Source: a virus | Virus record (IMG/VR): IMGVR_UViG_3300025133_000037 | Location: 1-64,000 of that record | Reading direction: 5' to 3' (one strand) | Length of the DNA stretch: 64,000 nt | In this document: positions 41,990-51,573 of the stretch, piece by piece | How positions within the stretch are numbered: position 1 is the first letter of the stretch | Layout of the letters: every line of letters starts with the position of its first letter | Program-made: the position numbers and the translations under genes | The notes under the pieces: model-generated | Databases searched by the model: none | The model's input: only the letters and a program-made list of their open reading frames with translations | What the model was told of the DNA's origin: nothing

Positions 41990-43690
41990 TTATCCTCCCT
42001 CAGGTCCTGGCGGCCCAGGGGGCGGTGGTGGCGCGCCGCCCATGCCCCCCATGTCGCCGCCTGGGGGCGGAACTCCGGGTAATCCTCCAGGAGGAGCGGC
42101 TCCCAAGCCTCCAGGAGGCTCAGATATAGATTTAGAAGGATCAAGGCCTAATAGCTCTGCAAGTTTCATATTTCCTAAGACCTGCTGTTCTTTGGCGAAT
42201 ACCTGCTCGTCAATCATCTCTTCTCTTATCCTACGTCTTTCCTCCTCGTAACTAAGCCCGAGGCTTCTGTGCAACGTTTGGAGGGAGACTTGTTTATTAC
42301 CAACAAATTGTCCTATCGATGTTATAAAGTCAGCCATGTCATACAGATTCATGTGGTTAAAGTCAATAGATGGAACCAGAAGTCTTTTTTCTCCATCTTT
42401 ATATTCAAAGAAATCTTGAATCTCACAGATGGGGGCGAAGACCTTTCTCTCCAGCCATTTCTTCATCATATTTCTAAATATATCATATCTCTGCCGAAGA
42501 ACTTCAAGCCCGACCGAGGAGCTTGCATATGTCGCAGCCTCCTGATCCATCAGTGCCTTAGGCGTCATAAGGCCTGCATATAAATTTGTCACAATATGCT
42601 CAATGTCAGTTGCTACATCTAAAACTCCGCCTGAAAAACCTGCCCGCTCAATAGTAACGCCTCCATGGGTCACAATCTTAAAGTCCTTATCATATTGTGC
42701 TTCTTCAAGAATATTTTTAAACGCCTCAATATCTGCTTGGGTTGGTCTATAATCATTATCTCCAGTTAGCTTAACCAACGTTAATGGATTAACCATACCG
42801 TCCGCTTGCGCAAACTTTGATTCTCTCAGCTTGTCATAAAGCATCAAATCTTTATAGACTGATACAACAATAGATGTACCTCTGATATCATAGGGCGAGC
42901 TCAAAAGCTTCAAATGAGACACATTAAATGCATCAAGAGGAATATTTTGCCCCTTCCTAACATAGTCTAAGATATGTTTTGGAATATACTTTTTCATGGA
43001 TAAGTCTGCATGAGAAGTAGAGTTTATTATTCTTTGCAGATTCGCATCAGGTCGTAAAGAAATCATTGTATGACTTCCTATAACAGACTTTTTAACGTGT
43101 ACATAGTCTGGGTTTAAAATTGTAATTCGATTCCAAACGCCCATACTTTCATCAAGCTCAGCATATGGGAACGCCTCGCCCATCTTCCAAAACTCCAAAG
43201 CTGCACCATAAACAACAGAATATAAATCAATCCGTTCAGCCATCTCCATAAAAAATTGTTGAACCTTTTTATTTTTACACGTTATATTTATTTTGCTGAT
43301 AGGATATGAGGCATGTAAATTAACTGCATTTCTAACAATAGGATGTGTATCGTAAAAAACGCGATTCCACGCGTTCATAGTTACTCGATCTCTAGGTAGG
43401 TTTAAATTTGCGAGCTGAAATAGTGGAGAGTAAATCTCAGGAGACATTCGATCTGTAGAGTGAGATAATGTTGGTGATGCCATGGGAGATGCGATTGAAG
43501 CACTCTTTAATATATTCGCACCCTTGTGCCTAAATCCTGGACTATGAGCAATCGAGCCATAGATTGCAGACTCGCTCTCTGCGTCAAGCTGCTTATTCGC
43601 AGCATCTGTAATCTCGGCTCGGCGTATTCCCGATAGAGATTCTGCGGCCTTTTTTGATATGGGTGCTTGCGGCCCTGTGGTTCTTTTCAT
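41990..43690 (-). CDS. Portal protein
   Basis: This 566-residue protein has the plan of a large-phage portal. It has a wing region with conserved NRVFYDTHPIVRNAVNLHAS, a stem with alternating helices (DFKIVTHGGVTIERAGFSGG), and GLMTPKALMDQEAATYASSS near the crown side. The Pro/Gly-rich C-terminus (PPPPPGPPGPEGG) is unusual. It lies immediately after the large terminase, as portals normally do, with an AGGAG ribosome-binding site. Twelve copies would form the DNA channel at one vertex. Confidence 0.85.
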   Translation of the reverse strand: MKRTTGPQAPISKKAAESLSGIRRAEITDAANKQLDAESESAIYGSIAHSPGFRHKGANILKSASIASPMASPTLSHSTDRMSPEIYSPLFQLANLNLPRDRVTMNAWNRVFYDTHPIVRNAVNLHASYPISKINITCKNKKVQQFFMEMAERIDLYSVVYGAALEFWKMGEAFPYAELDESMGVWNRITILNPDYVHVKKSVIGSHTMISLRPDANLQRIINSTSHADLSMKKYIPKHILDYVRKGQNIPLDAFNVSHLKLLSSPYDIRGTSIVVSVYKDLMLYDKLRESKFAQADGMVNPLTLVKLTGDNDYRPTQADIEAFKNILEEAQYDKDFKIVTHGGVTIERAGFSGGVLDVATDIEHIVTNLYAGLMTPKALMDQEAATYASSSVGLEVLRQRYDIFRNMMKKWLERKVFAPICEIQDFFEYKDGEKRLLVPSIDFNHMNLYDMADFITSIGQFVGNKQVSLQTLHRSLGLSYEEERRRIREEMIDEQVFAKEQQVLGNMKLAELLGLDPSKSISEPPGGLGAAPPGGLPGVPPPGGDMGGMGGAPPPPPGPPGPEGG

Positions 43691-43692
43691 GT

Positions 43693-45462
43693 TTACAATC
43701 TCCTCTTAATATTTGCCAAAGTAGACCTTGGATATTCGCTTCTTCTCTCTAACCCTGGTTTAATAGTAAAACCCTTTGTTAAATCAAACTTATAAGCCAT
43801 ATACGCATACATAAGCGCCATAAATCCGTCATTCGGAGTGGGGCCTTTTGTGAATGTCTTTACAGGCTGCCCTCCAGAAATTTTTATTTTTGACTCCATA
43901 GATGTGCAGTGGTCTATCAACCACTCTAAATATTCATAGCTTTTCCAAGGGAATCTAACCTTGCCTTTTCTAAATAAATCAATTAACTCATCTATAAGTA
44001 AATCTTTATTATAAGATATAATCAATTCGTCTTCTCTATATTTTACCGGTTTTAAAAGACTTCCACTCCCTTGTGCTCCTAGAAATCTTTCCCGATACAT
44101 TGTTTGAAGATCATGAACTACATCTTGTCCAAAAAACCAATCTGAAACCCCCCTTGTCACACCGAACCGCCTATACATCTCTCTTATAGTTTCTTTTTTA
44201 AAATCAAAATTATTTTTACGCAACTTATGAGCATGCTCAATAGATATAGTTCCATCGGGAGAGGCGGAAATGACTACTACACAAGAGAATGATTGCCCGC
44301 CCCTTGAATTGGGGTCATCATCTTTGCCGCCCCAGTCTACTCCTAAATAAACTGATTTTTCATTCGGGCTTATACTTTTGGCAAAAGATCTATCCGGATC
44401 TCTACACAGCTTATATACCTCCGCCTTAGTTAATGGTGCGCCGGCTCCAGAGTAAAATTCACCAATAACTTCATTCTTCCAAATCCTTTCAGTCTGGGCC
44501 GGATTATTTTCGGGCATCAATTTTTCTATATTTTCTCTAGTAAAGTATGGAATATACAATTGATTTATATGAAACCCAACATATTCACTATCGCCAGAAC
44601 CGGCCCCGACCCATCTTCCTAACTCTATAGCTTCAACTTTTTTTTGCTTAGTTCCACACAATGGGCACTGCACAATATTATCATATAGCCATATAGATCT
44701 CCATCTATCATCATCGGGAAGGTAAAATGGATAGGTTTTTCTGCAATTAACACACCCCAGGTGATAATACCGTTGGTCTGACATATCCCAGATCGTAGAA
44801 AAGTGACTGTTCTTTTCCTTCGGGGTTCCAAAGAAAACCTGAACCCCCTGACCTGTTGGACCATATTTCGCAGCGGTTAAAATCTTTGTAGCGTTACCAA
44901 TGGCGTGCCCAAACATGTCTTGAACCTCGTCAAAAAACACTACATCTGCCGTCATACCACGAATTCTATCGCCATCTGACCCCAAACTGTCAACCCATAG
45001 CGTTCCAGTGTTAAACTGCTTCATAGTCAGGTTGTCAACAGAGTTTGAGCTAATAAGCTTATTCTTTGTTACAAAATCATTTTTTGCTGTTCTTATTAGA
45101 GTTTCTAGTTTATCTTGAGAAAACTTTTTTACCTGCCCAAGGGCCGGAAATAAATGTACAACTCGAATATTTGGATTGCAAAATAAACCACTATTTGTGA
45201 AGAACAAGTCTAATGCTCCAGCCATAACAGTTGCACCGACCTGTCGGCCCTTCTTGATAACAACAGGCTTGCCATCCTTACGGGTAGCCTGTAGGGCAAT
45301 ATATCTATAGATATCGGCCATAAACTTCCAGCCGTTATCTAAGATAGTAAACTCTGCACCATCCAAGGTTAAATTGTTTTGAACAAAATGTGCGGGGTCA
45401 AAATCTAGAAAGCTGGTTTTTAATTGGTCAAATAATTGTTCTTCACTCTTTTTTTTTGCCAT
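43693..45462 (-). CDS. Terminase large subunit
   Basis: This 589-residue packaging motor has a Walker A-like KGRQVGATV at residues 71-79, Walker B DVVFFDE at 173-179, and a coupling motif QVFFGTP at about 208-214. Two Cys pairs (237/240, CVNC; 266/269, CPLC) look like a zinc site between ATPase and nuclease domains, a feature of GpA-type terminases. The nuclease part has YLGVDWGG (Asp at about 376) and SDWFFGQD (Asp 441). It uses ATP to pump DNA into the prohead through the portal encoded by the next gene, and cuts concatemers. Confidence 0.92.
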   Translation of the reverse strand: MAKKKSEEQLFDQLKTSFLDFDPAHFVQNNLTLDGAEFTILDNGWKFMADIYRYIALQATRKDGKPVVIKKGRQVGATVMAGALDLFFTNSGLFCNPNIRVVHLFPALGQVKKFSQDKLETLIRTAKNDFVTKNKLISSNSVDNLTMKQFNTGTLWVDSLGSDGDRIRGMTADVVFFDEVQDMFGHAIGNATKILTAAKYGPTGQGVQVFFGTPKEKNSHFSTIWDMSDQRYYHLGCVNCRKTYPFYLPDDDRWRSIWLYDNIVQCPLCGTKQKKVEAIELGRWVGAGSGDSEYVGFHINQLYIPYFTRENIEKLMPENNPAQTERIWKNEVIGEFYSGAGAPLTKAEVYKLCRDPDRSFAKSISPNEKSVYLGVDWGGKDDDPNSRGGQSFSCVVVISASPDGTISIEHAHKLRKNNFDFKKETIREMYRRFGVTRGVSDWFFGQDVVHDLQTMYRERFLGAQGSGSLLKPVKYREDELIISYNKDLLIDELIDLFRKGKVRFPWKSYEYLEWLIDHCTSMESKIKISGGQPVKTFTKGPTPNDGFMALMYAYMAYKFDLTKGFTIKPGLERRSEYPRSTLANIKRRL

Positions 45463-45464
45463 TA

Positions 45465-46073
45465 TTATCCGGGTGATGCATGCGCCATATAATCTGCTAT
45501 ATCTTCATTTTCTTCAAATGACATTTCTGCCTCAGACATATATTTTACCTCATCCGGATTATTTTCTCGACCACCAAGAATCTTTTCTATTAGGCTCTTG
45601 AATTTATTATGATCAATTTTACCCTCTACCCTATCAAAGCCAAGCTTTGGATGTTCTCTACAATGTGAGATGATTGTTCCATATCCCGCCTCGGGACGGT
45701 CTGAGGAAAACTCTTTAATATAGTTTAAAATATTTCTCAATGTATTATGTGTATCTTTATTGCAGGTTGAGCACTTGGATTTTCCGCAAGAGCATGACGA
45801 ACAGCCGCCCGTACCCTTCGAGCAACCTTCGCAGCAACTGGCAGATTTCTTATTTTTATCATCAATTTTAATATTTTTAACAAGCTCAAATCCCGCACGA
45901 GCTTTGAGGTCTGCCATTTTTTCTTCGATAGTGGAAAAATCATTTCTTTTTTTCATAATAGAACGCAGATTGCTGAGGTAATCAGCATTCTTTTCTAAAT
46001 TAAAAGCAAAGTCATTTACCCAATCAACTGTGGTATTATATTCTTCACTTATTCTTTGTCTATTTACCTTCAT
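45465..46073 (-). CDS. Cysteine-rich hypothetical protein
   Basis: The centre of this 202-residue protein carries a dense cysteine cluster, CCEGCSKGTGGCSSCSCGKS and then CSTC, about nine cysteines in 27 residues. Such a cluster would bind several zinc ions or a metal cluster. The flanks are helical and charged; the C-terminal part includes ISHCREHPKLG. It is one gene before the terminase, so a packaging or DNA-binding function is possible. I recognise no family. The start has GAGG upstream. Confidence 0.55.
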   Translation of the reverse strand: MKVNRQRISEEYNTTVDWVNDFAFNLEKNADYLSNLRSIMKKRNDFSTIEEKMADLKARAGFELVKNIKIDDKNKKSASCCEGCSKGTGGCSSCSCGKSKCSTCNKDTHNTLRNILNYIKEFSSDRPEAGYGTIISHCREHPKLGFDRVEGKIDHNKFKSLIEKILGGRENNPDEVKYMSEAEMSFEENEDIADYMAHASPG

Positions 46074-46081
46074 TATAACCT

Positions 46082-47137
46082 CTAGGCGAAATAATTTCTC
46101 ATAAAATCAACGCCCGCCTTACCATCTTTTGTTCTGCCATTCTCATCTTTGCAGCTATTGGGAGAAAATGTCCCTCTATCCTTAAAGATATGAAATCCAC
46201 TATCCATGCAAAGCTGCATAATCGCAAGCTCTTCTCGGTCATCAATAGAGTACTTATTGGACAAAAAGTCATACACCTCTTCTATCGGATGGCCGCCTGA
46301 TACATGAGCGTTAATCATTATTCCAGATATTGCCCGCTCAAATGGAGAAACTGCAATGACTATGTTTCTGGGGGTAGAGGCCTCTTTTTTTAAATCCTCA
46401 AACTCAACCGCGTCTCCAGTGACGCTTACCCAAGATGGTATTGCAGATGCTTCGGATTGCTTCCCATGCTCATCCTTTAGGCGCTTCTTAAGCTTACCCA
46501 GGTGACTCTTTAGCAACAAAATATCTCGCATTATATTTACACGAACATCCTCTAAGGCCTGTACATCAAGGACATTGTCATGGTCTTCTCTAATAACTTT
46601 GGATATTTCAGAATTTAATCTGTCCAAAAAACTAGAGGCTCGTTCACAACCAACCGTTGTCCTTCCATCATGCTGAGGGATATTTCCAGGATACTGCTCC
46701 TGAACATATTCCATAAATTTAGACAAATCTCCATCATTAGCATAATCTGTCTCAACTTCATCCTCATCATCATCTAAATCCTCAGAGCTTATATCGGCTC
46801 CTGGCAATAAGTCCGATAACTTCAGATCACCATGTTCTTCTACGAACTCGGCCACATCGTCACCAAGGCCCCCTAAGACTTCTTCCATTTCTTCCAAGCT
46901 TTCATTCCCTTCTACAAATGGCTCCAGCACGTCCCCTACGGTAACGCTATCTAAATCGTCTGTACCCACAGCTTCTGCCATTCCTGCTCCAAAAATTTCT
47001 TCAGGCAAAAGGCCCTCGAGGCCATCTTCAGAATAGTTTACACTATCTCCCTCAGAATACACCGCTGTATCACCCGCTAGATCTTCCTCCGGGAAGGCGG
47101 CTTCTTTAAATATCACTGTTTCAATTTTGCTGGACAT
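46082..47137 (-). CDS. Acidic hypothetical protein (351 aa)
   Basis: Residues 1-150 are very acidic and probably disordered (SSEDLDDDEDEVETDY). A central coiled coil follows (RDILLLKSHLGKLKKRLKDE). The last 110 residues form a mixed domain (NIVIAVSPFERAISGIMINA, then FHIFKDRGTFSPNSC). I recognise no family. It sits between the packaging genes. It could be a scaffold-type or terminase-associated protein, but this is inference. Confidence 0.5.
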   Translation of the reverse strand: MSSKIETVIFKEAAFPEEDLAGDTAVYSEGDSVNYSEDGLEGLLPEEIFGAGMAEAVGTDDLDSVTVGDVLEPFVEGNESLEEMEEVLGGLGDDVAEFVEEHGDLKLSDLLPGADISSEDLDDDEDEVETDYANDGDLSKFMEYVQEQYPGNIPQHDGRTTVGCERASSFLDRLNSEISKVIREDHDNVLDVQALEDVRVNIMRDILLLKSHLGKLKKRLKDEHGKQSEASAIPSWVSVTGDAVEFEDLKKEASTPRNIVIAVSPFERAISGIMINAHVSGGHPIEEVYDFLSNKYSIDDREELAIMQLCMDSGFHIFKDRGTFSPNSCKDENGRTKDGKAGVDFMRNYFA

Positions 47138-47145
47138 ATCTACTC

Positions 47146-47580
47146 CTATCCTATTAAACTATAAATACCATAATATATATTTCTACTCTCATTATTATCA
47201 GAATAATGATCTAACGGATAACCATATTGAGCCTCAGGCATATTTCCGATCATAGTATGTGGATATAATGGGCTTCCGTTAAGTCCAACATTCCCCGCCG
47301 GAATATCGGAAGATTCACTGTCATACTTGCAATCTACTGATTTTTTATTATCAAAAATTCTATCTGCAAATGGACACTTTTTTGGCTCTTTTATCATAAA
47401 CATTAACTCTAGATTATCTTTAATTATCTGCTCTTTATCTTCTTCACTTTTTGCGATCTCAAGAGGGATCATGCTAAAGACCGCAGATCTGCCGTCTTGC
47501 TCCATAACTCCTCCTGTTAAATTACAGGCGTCTGTCACAGGAAGCCCGAATGGACATGTCTCAATATTACCTCGAATCAT
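47146..47580 (-). CDS. Cysteine-containing hypothetical protein (144 aa)
   Basis: This protein has two CPF motifs, CPFGLPVTDAC at residues 9-19 and CPFADRI in the middle with a Cys about 15 residues later. They may form a zinc site or an Fe-S-like site. The rest is polar. No family is recognised. It lies eight bases upstream of the acidic 351-residue gene in the same operon. Confidence 0.5.
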   Translation of the reverse strand: MIRGNIETCPFGLPVTDACNLTGGVMEQDGRSAVFSMIPLEIAKSEEDKEQIIKDNLELMFMIKEPKKCPFADRIFDNKKSVDCKYDSESSDIPAGNVGLNGSPLYPHTMIGNMPEAQYGYPLDHYSDNNESRNIYYGIYSLIG

Positions 47581-47619
47581 AATGCTAATACCCTATAAAG
47601 AAAAAAAATATTAGTAAGT

Positions 47620-48435
47620 CTAAGACTCAATGTTCTTCAGCTCATAATCAGTCATATTAATAGCGTCATCCAAATATTTGTTTACAAGCTTTCGCTTAAT
47701 AAGCTCTTCTTTAAATCGACCTATCATCGGAACCATCGGCAGCAAACCCATCTCGACCAAATAATGCATCGTTATGTCTGCATTAGCCTCAATGGACTCC
47801 CCAATTAATGAGGTCAAAAATGCATCCTTTAATTTCCATCTGTTTTCACCCGTAAAAGAGCGTCGATTGTTTTGGGCATATTGCACAATATCCCCATCTA
47901 TTTTAAAGTTAAGTCTTGCAGCAAAATTTACTGCTCTAAAAATCCTTCTTACATCATCCTGCAAAGTAATCTTTGCGGGGACGCAAGTTTTTATCAGCTT
48001 GTTATCTAAATCTCTAAAACCATTGTTGGTCGGATCTATAAGGCCGTCTTTCAAAAGCTTCTGATGTAAAGTGTTTATAGTAAAATCTCTACTATAAACC
48101 TCAAAAAGCTTCCGATCTGTTATTCCAAGATCTTGCTCCAAAAAGCTTATAACATCACTGGAAATAAAATTACTTGAAAAATCTAAAGTTTTATTTTCTA
48201 AAAAAACAGAAATATGACTATCTGAGAATACCTTAAATGCTTTTTTTAATTCATAAGCAGACGTAATTCCCAGGCGGGTGGTGCCACTATCATTGGTTGT
48301 TATATCAATATCTCTAAAATCATTTTCTCTATTTAAATAAATATCTCGCGGAATACCACCAACTATGTAAGGCTCTGATATATAGTTTTCCTCACATATT
48401 CTGAATATTTTTAATAAAATATCATTAAGGCCCAT
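47620..48435 (-). CDS. CCA-adding enzyme or poly(A)-polymerase-family nucleotidyltransferase
   Basis: This 271-residue protein has the full head of a class II CCA-adding/poly(A) polymerase. It has GGIPRD at residues 26-31, the metal-binding pair DID at 42-44, SRDFTIN at 116-122, the DPTNNGFRDL segment at 135-144, and DDVRRIFRAVNFAARL at 161-176. The catalytic acidic residues are present. The C-terminal body is shorter than in bacterial enzymes (about 400 residues). It would add CCA to tRNA ends or tails to RNA. No tRNA gene was seen in this window. Start has GGAG. Confidence 0.8.
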   Translation of the reverse strand: MGLNDILLKIFRICEENYISEPYIVGGIPRDIYLNRENDFRDIDITTNDSGTTRLGITSAYELKKAFKVFSDSHISVFLENKTLDFSSNFISSDVISFLEQDLGITDRKLFEVYSRDFTINTLHQKLLKDGLIDPTNNGFRDLDNKLIKTCVPAKITLQDDVRRIFRAVNFAARLNFKIDGDIVQYAQNNRRSFTGENRWKLKDAFLTSLIGESIEANADITMHYLVEMGLLPMVPMIGRFKEELIKRKLVNKYLDDAINMTDYELKNIES

Positions 48436-48458
48436 CTCTTCTCCACTAAATATTAAAA

Positions 48459-50042
48459 TTATTCAACGGGCGGCTCAATAACATCGCCAGAATCTTCAAG
48501 AACAGGCTCCGGCTCTTCCGCCTGCAAAGTCTCCTCTAATGCCCCAGGAATATTTGTCGATTGAGCATTGGCCAAAGCCTTTGCGTTTGAAAGCTGCCCC
48601 ATCATCTTCGTAACTCTTGTTAGAGCGTATGAAAAAGCATCAATTAATTTACTCTGAGATTCTGCTAGCTCCGGGAACATAGACGCAATACCTATCTTAT
48701 CTAACATGATATCAAATTCGGCAAGCTGTCTAATTATCCTTCTATCCGCCAACATGCCGGCAACTTCGTCCAACTTTTTTGCCGCATCCTCAAGGCTTAT
48801 ATCTCCGGCAAGCGCTTCATACTCGCCCGGCTGAGCACCTGGTATTGGCGTTATATCCTCAAGACTTGCCGGATCTACATCATCTGATTTTGGAATCATA
48901 TTTTTTGGATCATTTGGATCAGTTTCCGGCTCCTCTGGTAATGCAGAATTTTCCGGAACAACGCCCTCTTCTAATGCCCCAGGAATAGAAGCCTCTTCTT
49001 CGGCCTGGCCCTCTGGAGGCATCAGAGCCTGTTCGCTTGGAAGACCTTGTTCTTCCGGAATCTCTTGGGCTATTTTTGTCAAAATATCTGCAGCATTAAC
49101 ATGACCATGCTTATTAAGGGTTCCTGCAGCCTTGTGTGTTACGTCAGAAAGGGTTGCTCCCAACTTTAGCTGATGAACTTGAATACTTAAGTTCAAAAGA
49201 TGTTCTGCAAGCACCCTGTATTCATCCGCCTTAATATACTCGTCAGATCTTAATAACTTATCAATTCTACGGATTGCGCCATGTAACCTGGTCTTCCAGG
49301 CTCCGAATTGCCTGGAATCTTCAGCCGCCCCAACGGCACTAACAGCGGCTCTGTCAAAAGTTATATCCCCAAAGCTATCTCCCGGCATATTATTCCCGGT
49401 ATTTTTATCCAAATAGGCGCTTCCACTTCCGGCATAATAAGGGTTATTCCCCTGCCCAAGGTCTCCTAGGTAAATTGCTTTCTTTTTCATATTCTGTTCC
49501 TCTTCTGAACTGTATTTTAAATGCTCTCCAGAGCTGTAATACTCAAACCATTTTTTAAACTTAATATCTTCATCTTCGTCTATATTCAAAAAATTACTAT
49601 AATAATCTAAAGCATTTTGTTTTGTCATCTCATTGCTTTCTACCGCATTATAAATATGATGAACAACCTTTAGCCACTTACCTAGATCAAACTCTTCTCC
49701 TATAACCTCTCCCGTTCTTCCCGGATTAGGATATGCCAACTTTTTTATTCCTGATTTATTAATTTTTGATTCAACTATTTTATAATATGCATCATTTTTG
49801 CTTTTTATATCAAAATTAATTATTTTTTTTATTTCATAATCAGATATTTTAGCCCCAATATCCCTTGCTGCAGATTTTATTACAAAATATCTTTTTAACT
49901 TTGCCTCATTATCTATTCCAATAGACGACAAAATAACAGCTCTTTTTGCAAGCTCTTTAAAAGATTCTGAATATTCTCCTGCAGATATAGCGCTCAACTT
50001 ATCCATAAAAAACTTATTTACCCTGACCTCTTGCTTAGACAT
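48459..50042 (-). CDS. Hypothetical virion protein with helical motif (527 aa)
   Basis: The start chosen is an ATG overlapping the end of the preceding gene, preceded by GGAGAAGG. The protein is helical and Lys/Glu-rich in its first half, then has a region with the repeated-motif style of this window (NKHGHVNAADILTKIAQEI), a Pro/Glu-rich linker (EEASIPGALEEG), and an acidic C-terminus. The phrase SIPGALEE recurs near the end as NIPGALEE. No family is recognised. It may be a scaffold, head-core or internal protein. Confidence 0.5.
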   Translation of the reverse strand: MSKQEVRVNKFFMDKLSAISAGEYSESFKELAKRAVILSSIGIDNEAKLKRYFVIKSAARDIGAKISDYEIKKIINFDIKSKNDAYYKIVESKINKSGIKKLAYPNPGRTGEVIGEEFDLGKWLKVVHHIYNAVESNEMTKQNALDYYSNFLNIDEDEDIKFKKWFEYYSSGEHLKYSSEEEQNMKKKAIYLGDLGQGNNPYYAGSGSAYLDKNTGNNMPGDSFGDITFDRAAVSAVGAAEDSRQFGAWKTRLHGAIRRIDKLLRSDEYIKADEYRVLAEHLLNLSIQVHQLKLGATLSDVTHKAAGTLNKHGHVNAADILTKIAQEIPEEQGLPSEQALMPPEGQAEEEASIPGALEEGVVPENSALPEEPETDPNDPKNMIPKSDDVDPASLEDITPIPGAQPGEYEALAGDISLEDAAKKLDEVAGMLADRRIIRQLAEFDIMLDKIGIASMFPELAESQSKLIDAFSYALTRVTKMMGQLSNAKALANAQSTNIPGALEETLQAEEPEPVLEDSGDVIEPPVE

Positions 50043-50280
50043 CCTTCTCCAGCCTCTCCAGTAACTCATCGATCTTATCGAGCCACTTCCTTTTTTCCGC
50101 CACCCTTTGGTCCTTAGCCTGTTCCTTGAGATAAGTCAAGTGCTTTATTAAGTTATTATTTGGAATCTTTTTATCATCATCATATATAGTTAAATTATCC
50201 TTAAGCCACTCGCTAAATCCTGCGATGCTACTAAGATTTTTAAACTCAAAAACCCTATGTATCTTTCCATCAATCAACAT
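50035..50280 (-). CDS. Small hypothetical protein (81 aa)
   Basis: An 81-residue charged helical protein, with VFEFKNLSSIAGFSEWLKDN near the start and a coiled-coil end (AEKRKWLDKIDELLERLEKD). The start overlaps the end of the preceding gene by 11 bases, with GGAG upstream. No family is recognised. Its placement between a putative small terminase and a 527-residue gene suggests an assembly or packaging helper. Confidence 0.5.
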   Translation of the reverse strand: MLIDGKIHRVFEFKNLSSIAGFSEWLKDNLTIYDDDKKIPNNNLIKHLTYLKEQAKDQRVAEKRKWLDKIDELLERLEKDV

Positions 50281-50956
50281 CTATTATTTCTCCTTTGATA
50301 ATTTCTGGCGTACGACCATTTAAATGATTCATTTTTAATTCTAAGTTATTAACGAATACAGGTACAAGCTCTGGGCTTAATTCCTGCAAAACATCCAATA
50401 CAGTTTCCTTTAATATTCTTGCCTGCTCATTAACTACATTAATATTAATATTATGTTCAATCTTTTTATCAGCAACTCCCTCTATATATTTCTTCCAATC
50501 TTGCATAATATTCTTCATAGCGTTAATGTATTCAATAAAAATCTTATCTTCCCTTAGGGATCCGCCCTCTTGTAACAGATTATAATAGTATTCTATCCTT
50601 GAGCTTATCAGGCTATCCATTTCTAATAGACGCTTTGCAACATCTAGCTCAGACGTTGCAATTTCCTCAATCTTTTGCTGGTAAGAAGATGACGCCTTTA
50701 TAATCATTCTTGCCTCAGCTTCTGTCGCCTCCTTGTCCACCTGAACCCGTTTATTTTTTATATCATCAAGCATCTCCCCTCTTAGATTGAGGTGCTCTCC
50801 TCTAAACTTTTGCAACGTCATATATGAAATATGAAGACGCCTTGTTCTGGGATATTTATTCCTCAGCCATCCTTCGACCTGCTTCACAGAATCGCCTTCT
50901 AATAGCATTTTTATAATATCTTCTTTATCTGGGTGGTTTAAAATTTTCTTGCTCAT
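50270..50956 (-). CDS. Possible terminase small subunit (HTH plus coiled coil)
   Basis: This 228-residue protein begins with a possible DNA-binding domain (KEDIIKMLLEGDSVKQVEGW, then ISYMTLQKFRGEH) followed by long coiled-coil helices (SYQQKIEEIATSELDVAKRL) and a C-terminal helix. The layout, an N-terminal HTH and oligomerising helices, is that of small terminase subunits. It lies about 5 kb upstream of the large terminase on the same strand, with four other genes between. I see no definite HTH consensus, so another DNA-binding function is possible. Confidence 0.45.
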   Translation of the reverse strand: MSKKILNHPDKEDIIKMLLEGDSVKQVEGWLRNKYPRTRRLHISYMTLQKFRGEHLNLRGEMLDDIKNKRVQVDKEATEAEARMIIKASSSYQQKIEEIATSELDVAKRLLEMDSLISSRIEYYYNLLQEGGSLREDKIFIEYINAMKNIMQDWKKYIEGVADKKIEHNININVVNEQARILKETVLDVLQELSPELVPVFVNNLELKMNHLNGRTPEIIKGEIIDVD

Positions 50957-51018
50957 ATATGCCTCAAAGCTTAACTACATTCTACTAAGCTAAAATGTTA
51001 TATTAAATATTTTAATTA

Positions 51019-51573
51019 TTAGTTTCCCTTCCTCATCGCTCCCGCCGGAGGCAAGGAGTAAAATATAATATCATCAGATTCCTGTTGACTAGAGCCATTT
51101 TCTTCTGAAAACATAAATTCTTCAGGAATATCATTGTCCAAAGATGAGGCTACAACAACTTCTCCCGCAATTATCCTCTCGACTATAGCTATGACTAACT
51201 CATGCATATCGGTACTATACGGAAGCTTATACGCACGAACTCCATTCATTCTATTGTTTTCAAAGGTTAACAATCTCATTTTTGATTCAGGCCAAGATTC
51301 TCCATCTTGGCCTTCTGCCCAAAAGTATATAGCCCCTCCTACCCCCCTTGCCTCATCAGGCTCCTGGGCCAATGCCCAATACACCCTGTATTCTTCCGGC
51401 ATTAACTGGGTTGTCGGCCATCCATAAAAATTTTCAATAGAAGATATGGTTGACACCGAAAAGAGTAAGGCCACAAGAATGACTCCAGACTTTAAGATCC
51501 AATTGCCCTTTAGGCCTATTATTAGCCACAAAAGTAATGAAAATAATATAACAAATGATATAGTCAATCCCAT
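51019..51573 (-). CDS. Two-helix membrane protein, third member of the proton-channel cluster
   Basis: The ATG chosen has GGAG about 10 bases ahead; a GTG five codons upstream is the alternative. The 184 residues begin with two hydrophobic helices (about 4-21 and 26-45), followed by a 140-residue polar domain that should be on one side of the membrane. That domain contains FYGWPTTQLMPEEYRVYWAL and ELVIAIVERIIAGEVVVASS, and ends with an acidic, Gln/Ser-rich linker. No known family. It directly follows the ExbB-like and ExbD-like genes, overlapping the latter. It may be a partner that senses or uses the motor. Confidence 0.6.
   Translation of the reverse strand: MGLTISFVILFSLLLWLIIGLKGNWILKSGVILVALLFSVSTISSIENFYGWPTTQLMPEEYRVYWALAQEPDEARGVGGAIYFWAEGQDGESWPESKMRLLTFENNRMNGVRAYKLPYSTDMHELVIAIVERIIAGEVVVASSLDNDIPEEFMFSEENGSSQQESDDIIFYSLPPAGAMRKGN

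Noticed and set aside
41989-42144. Longer N-terminus for the protein after the portal
   Set aside because: It would read through the last 150 bases of the portal gene in another frame; a GTG with GGAGG directly after the portal stop is a better start.
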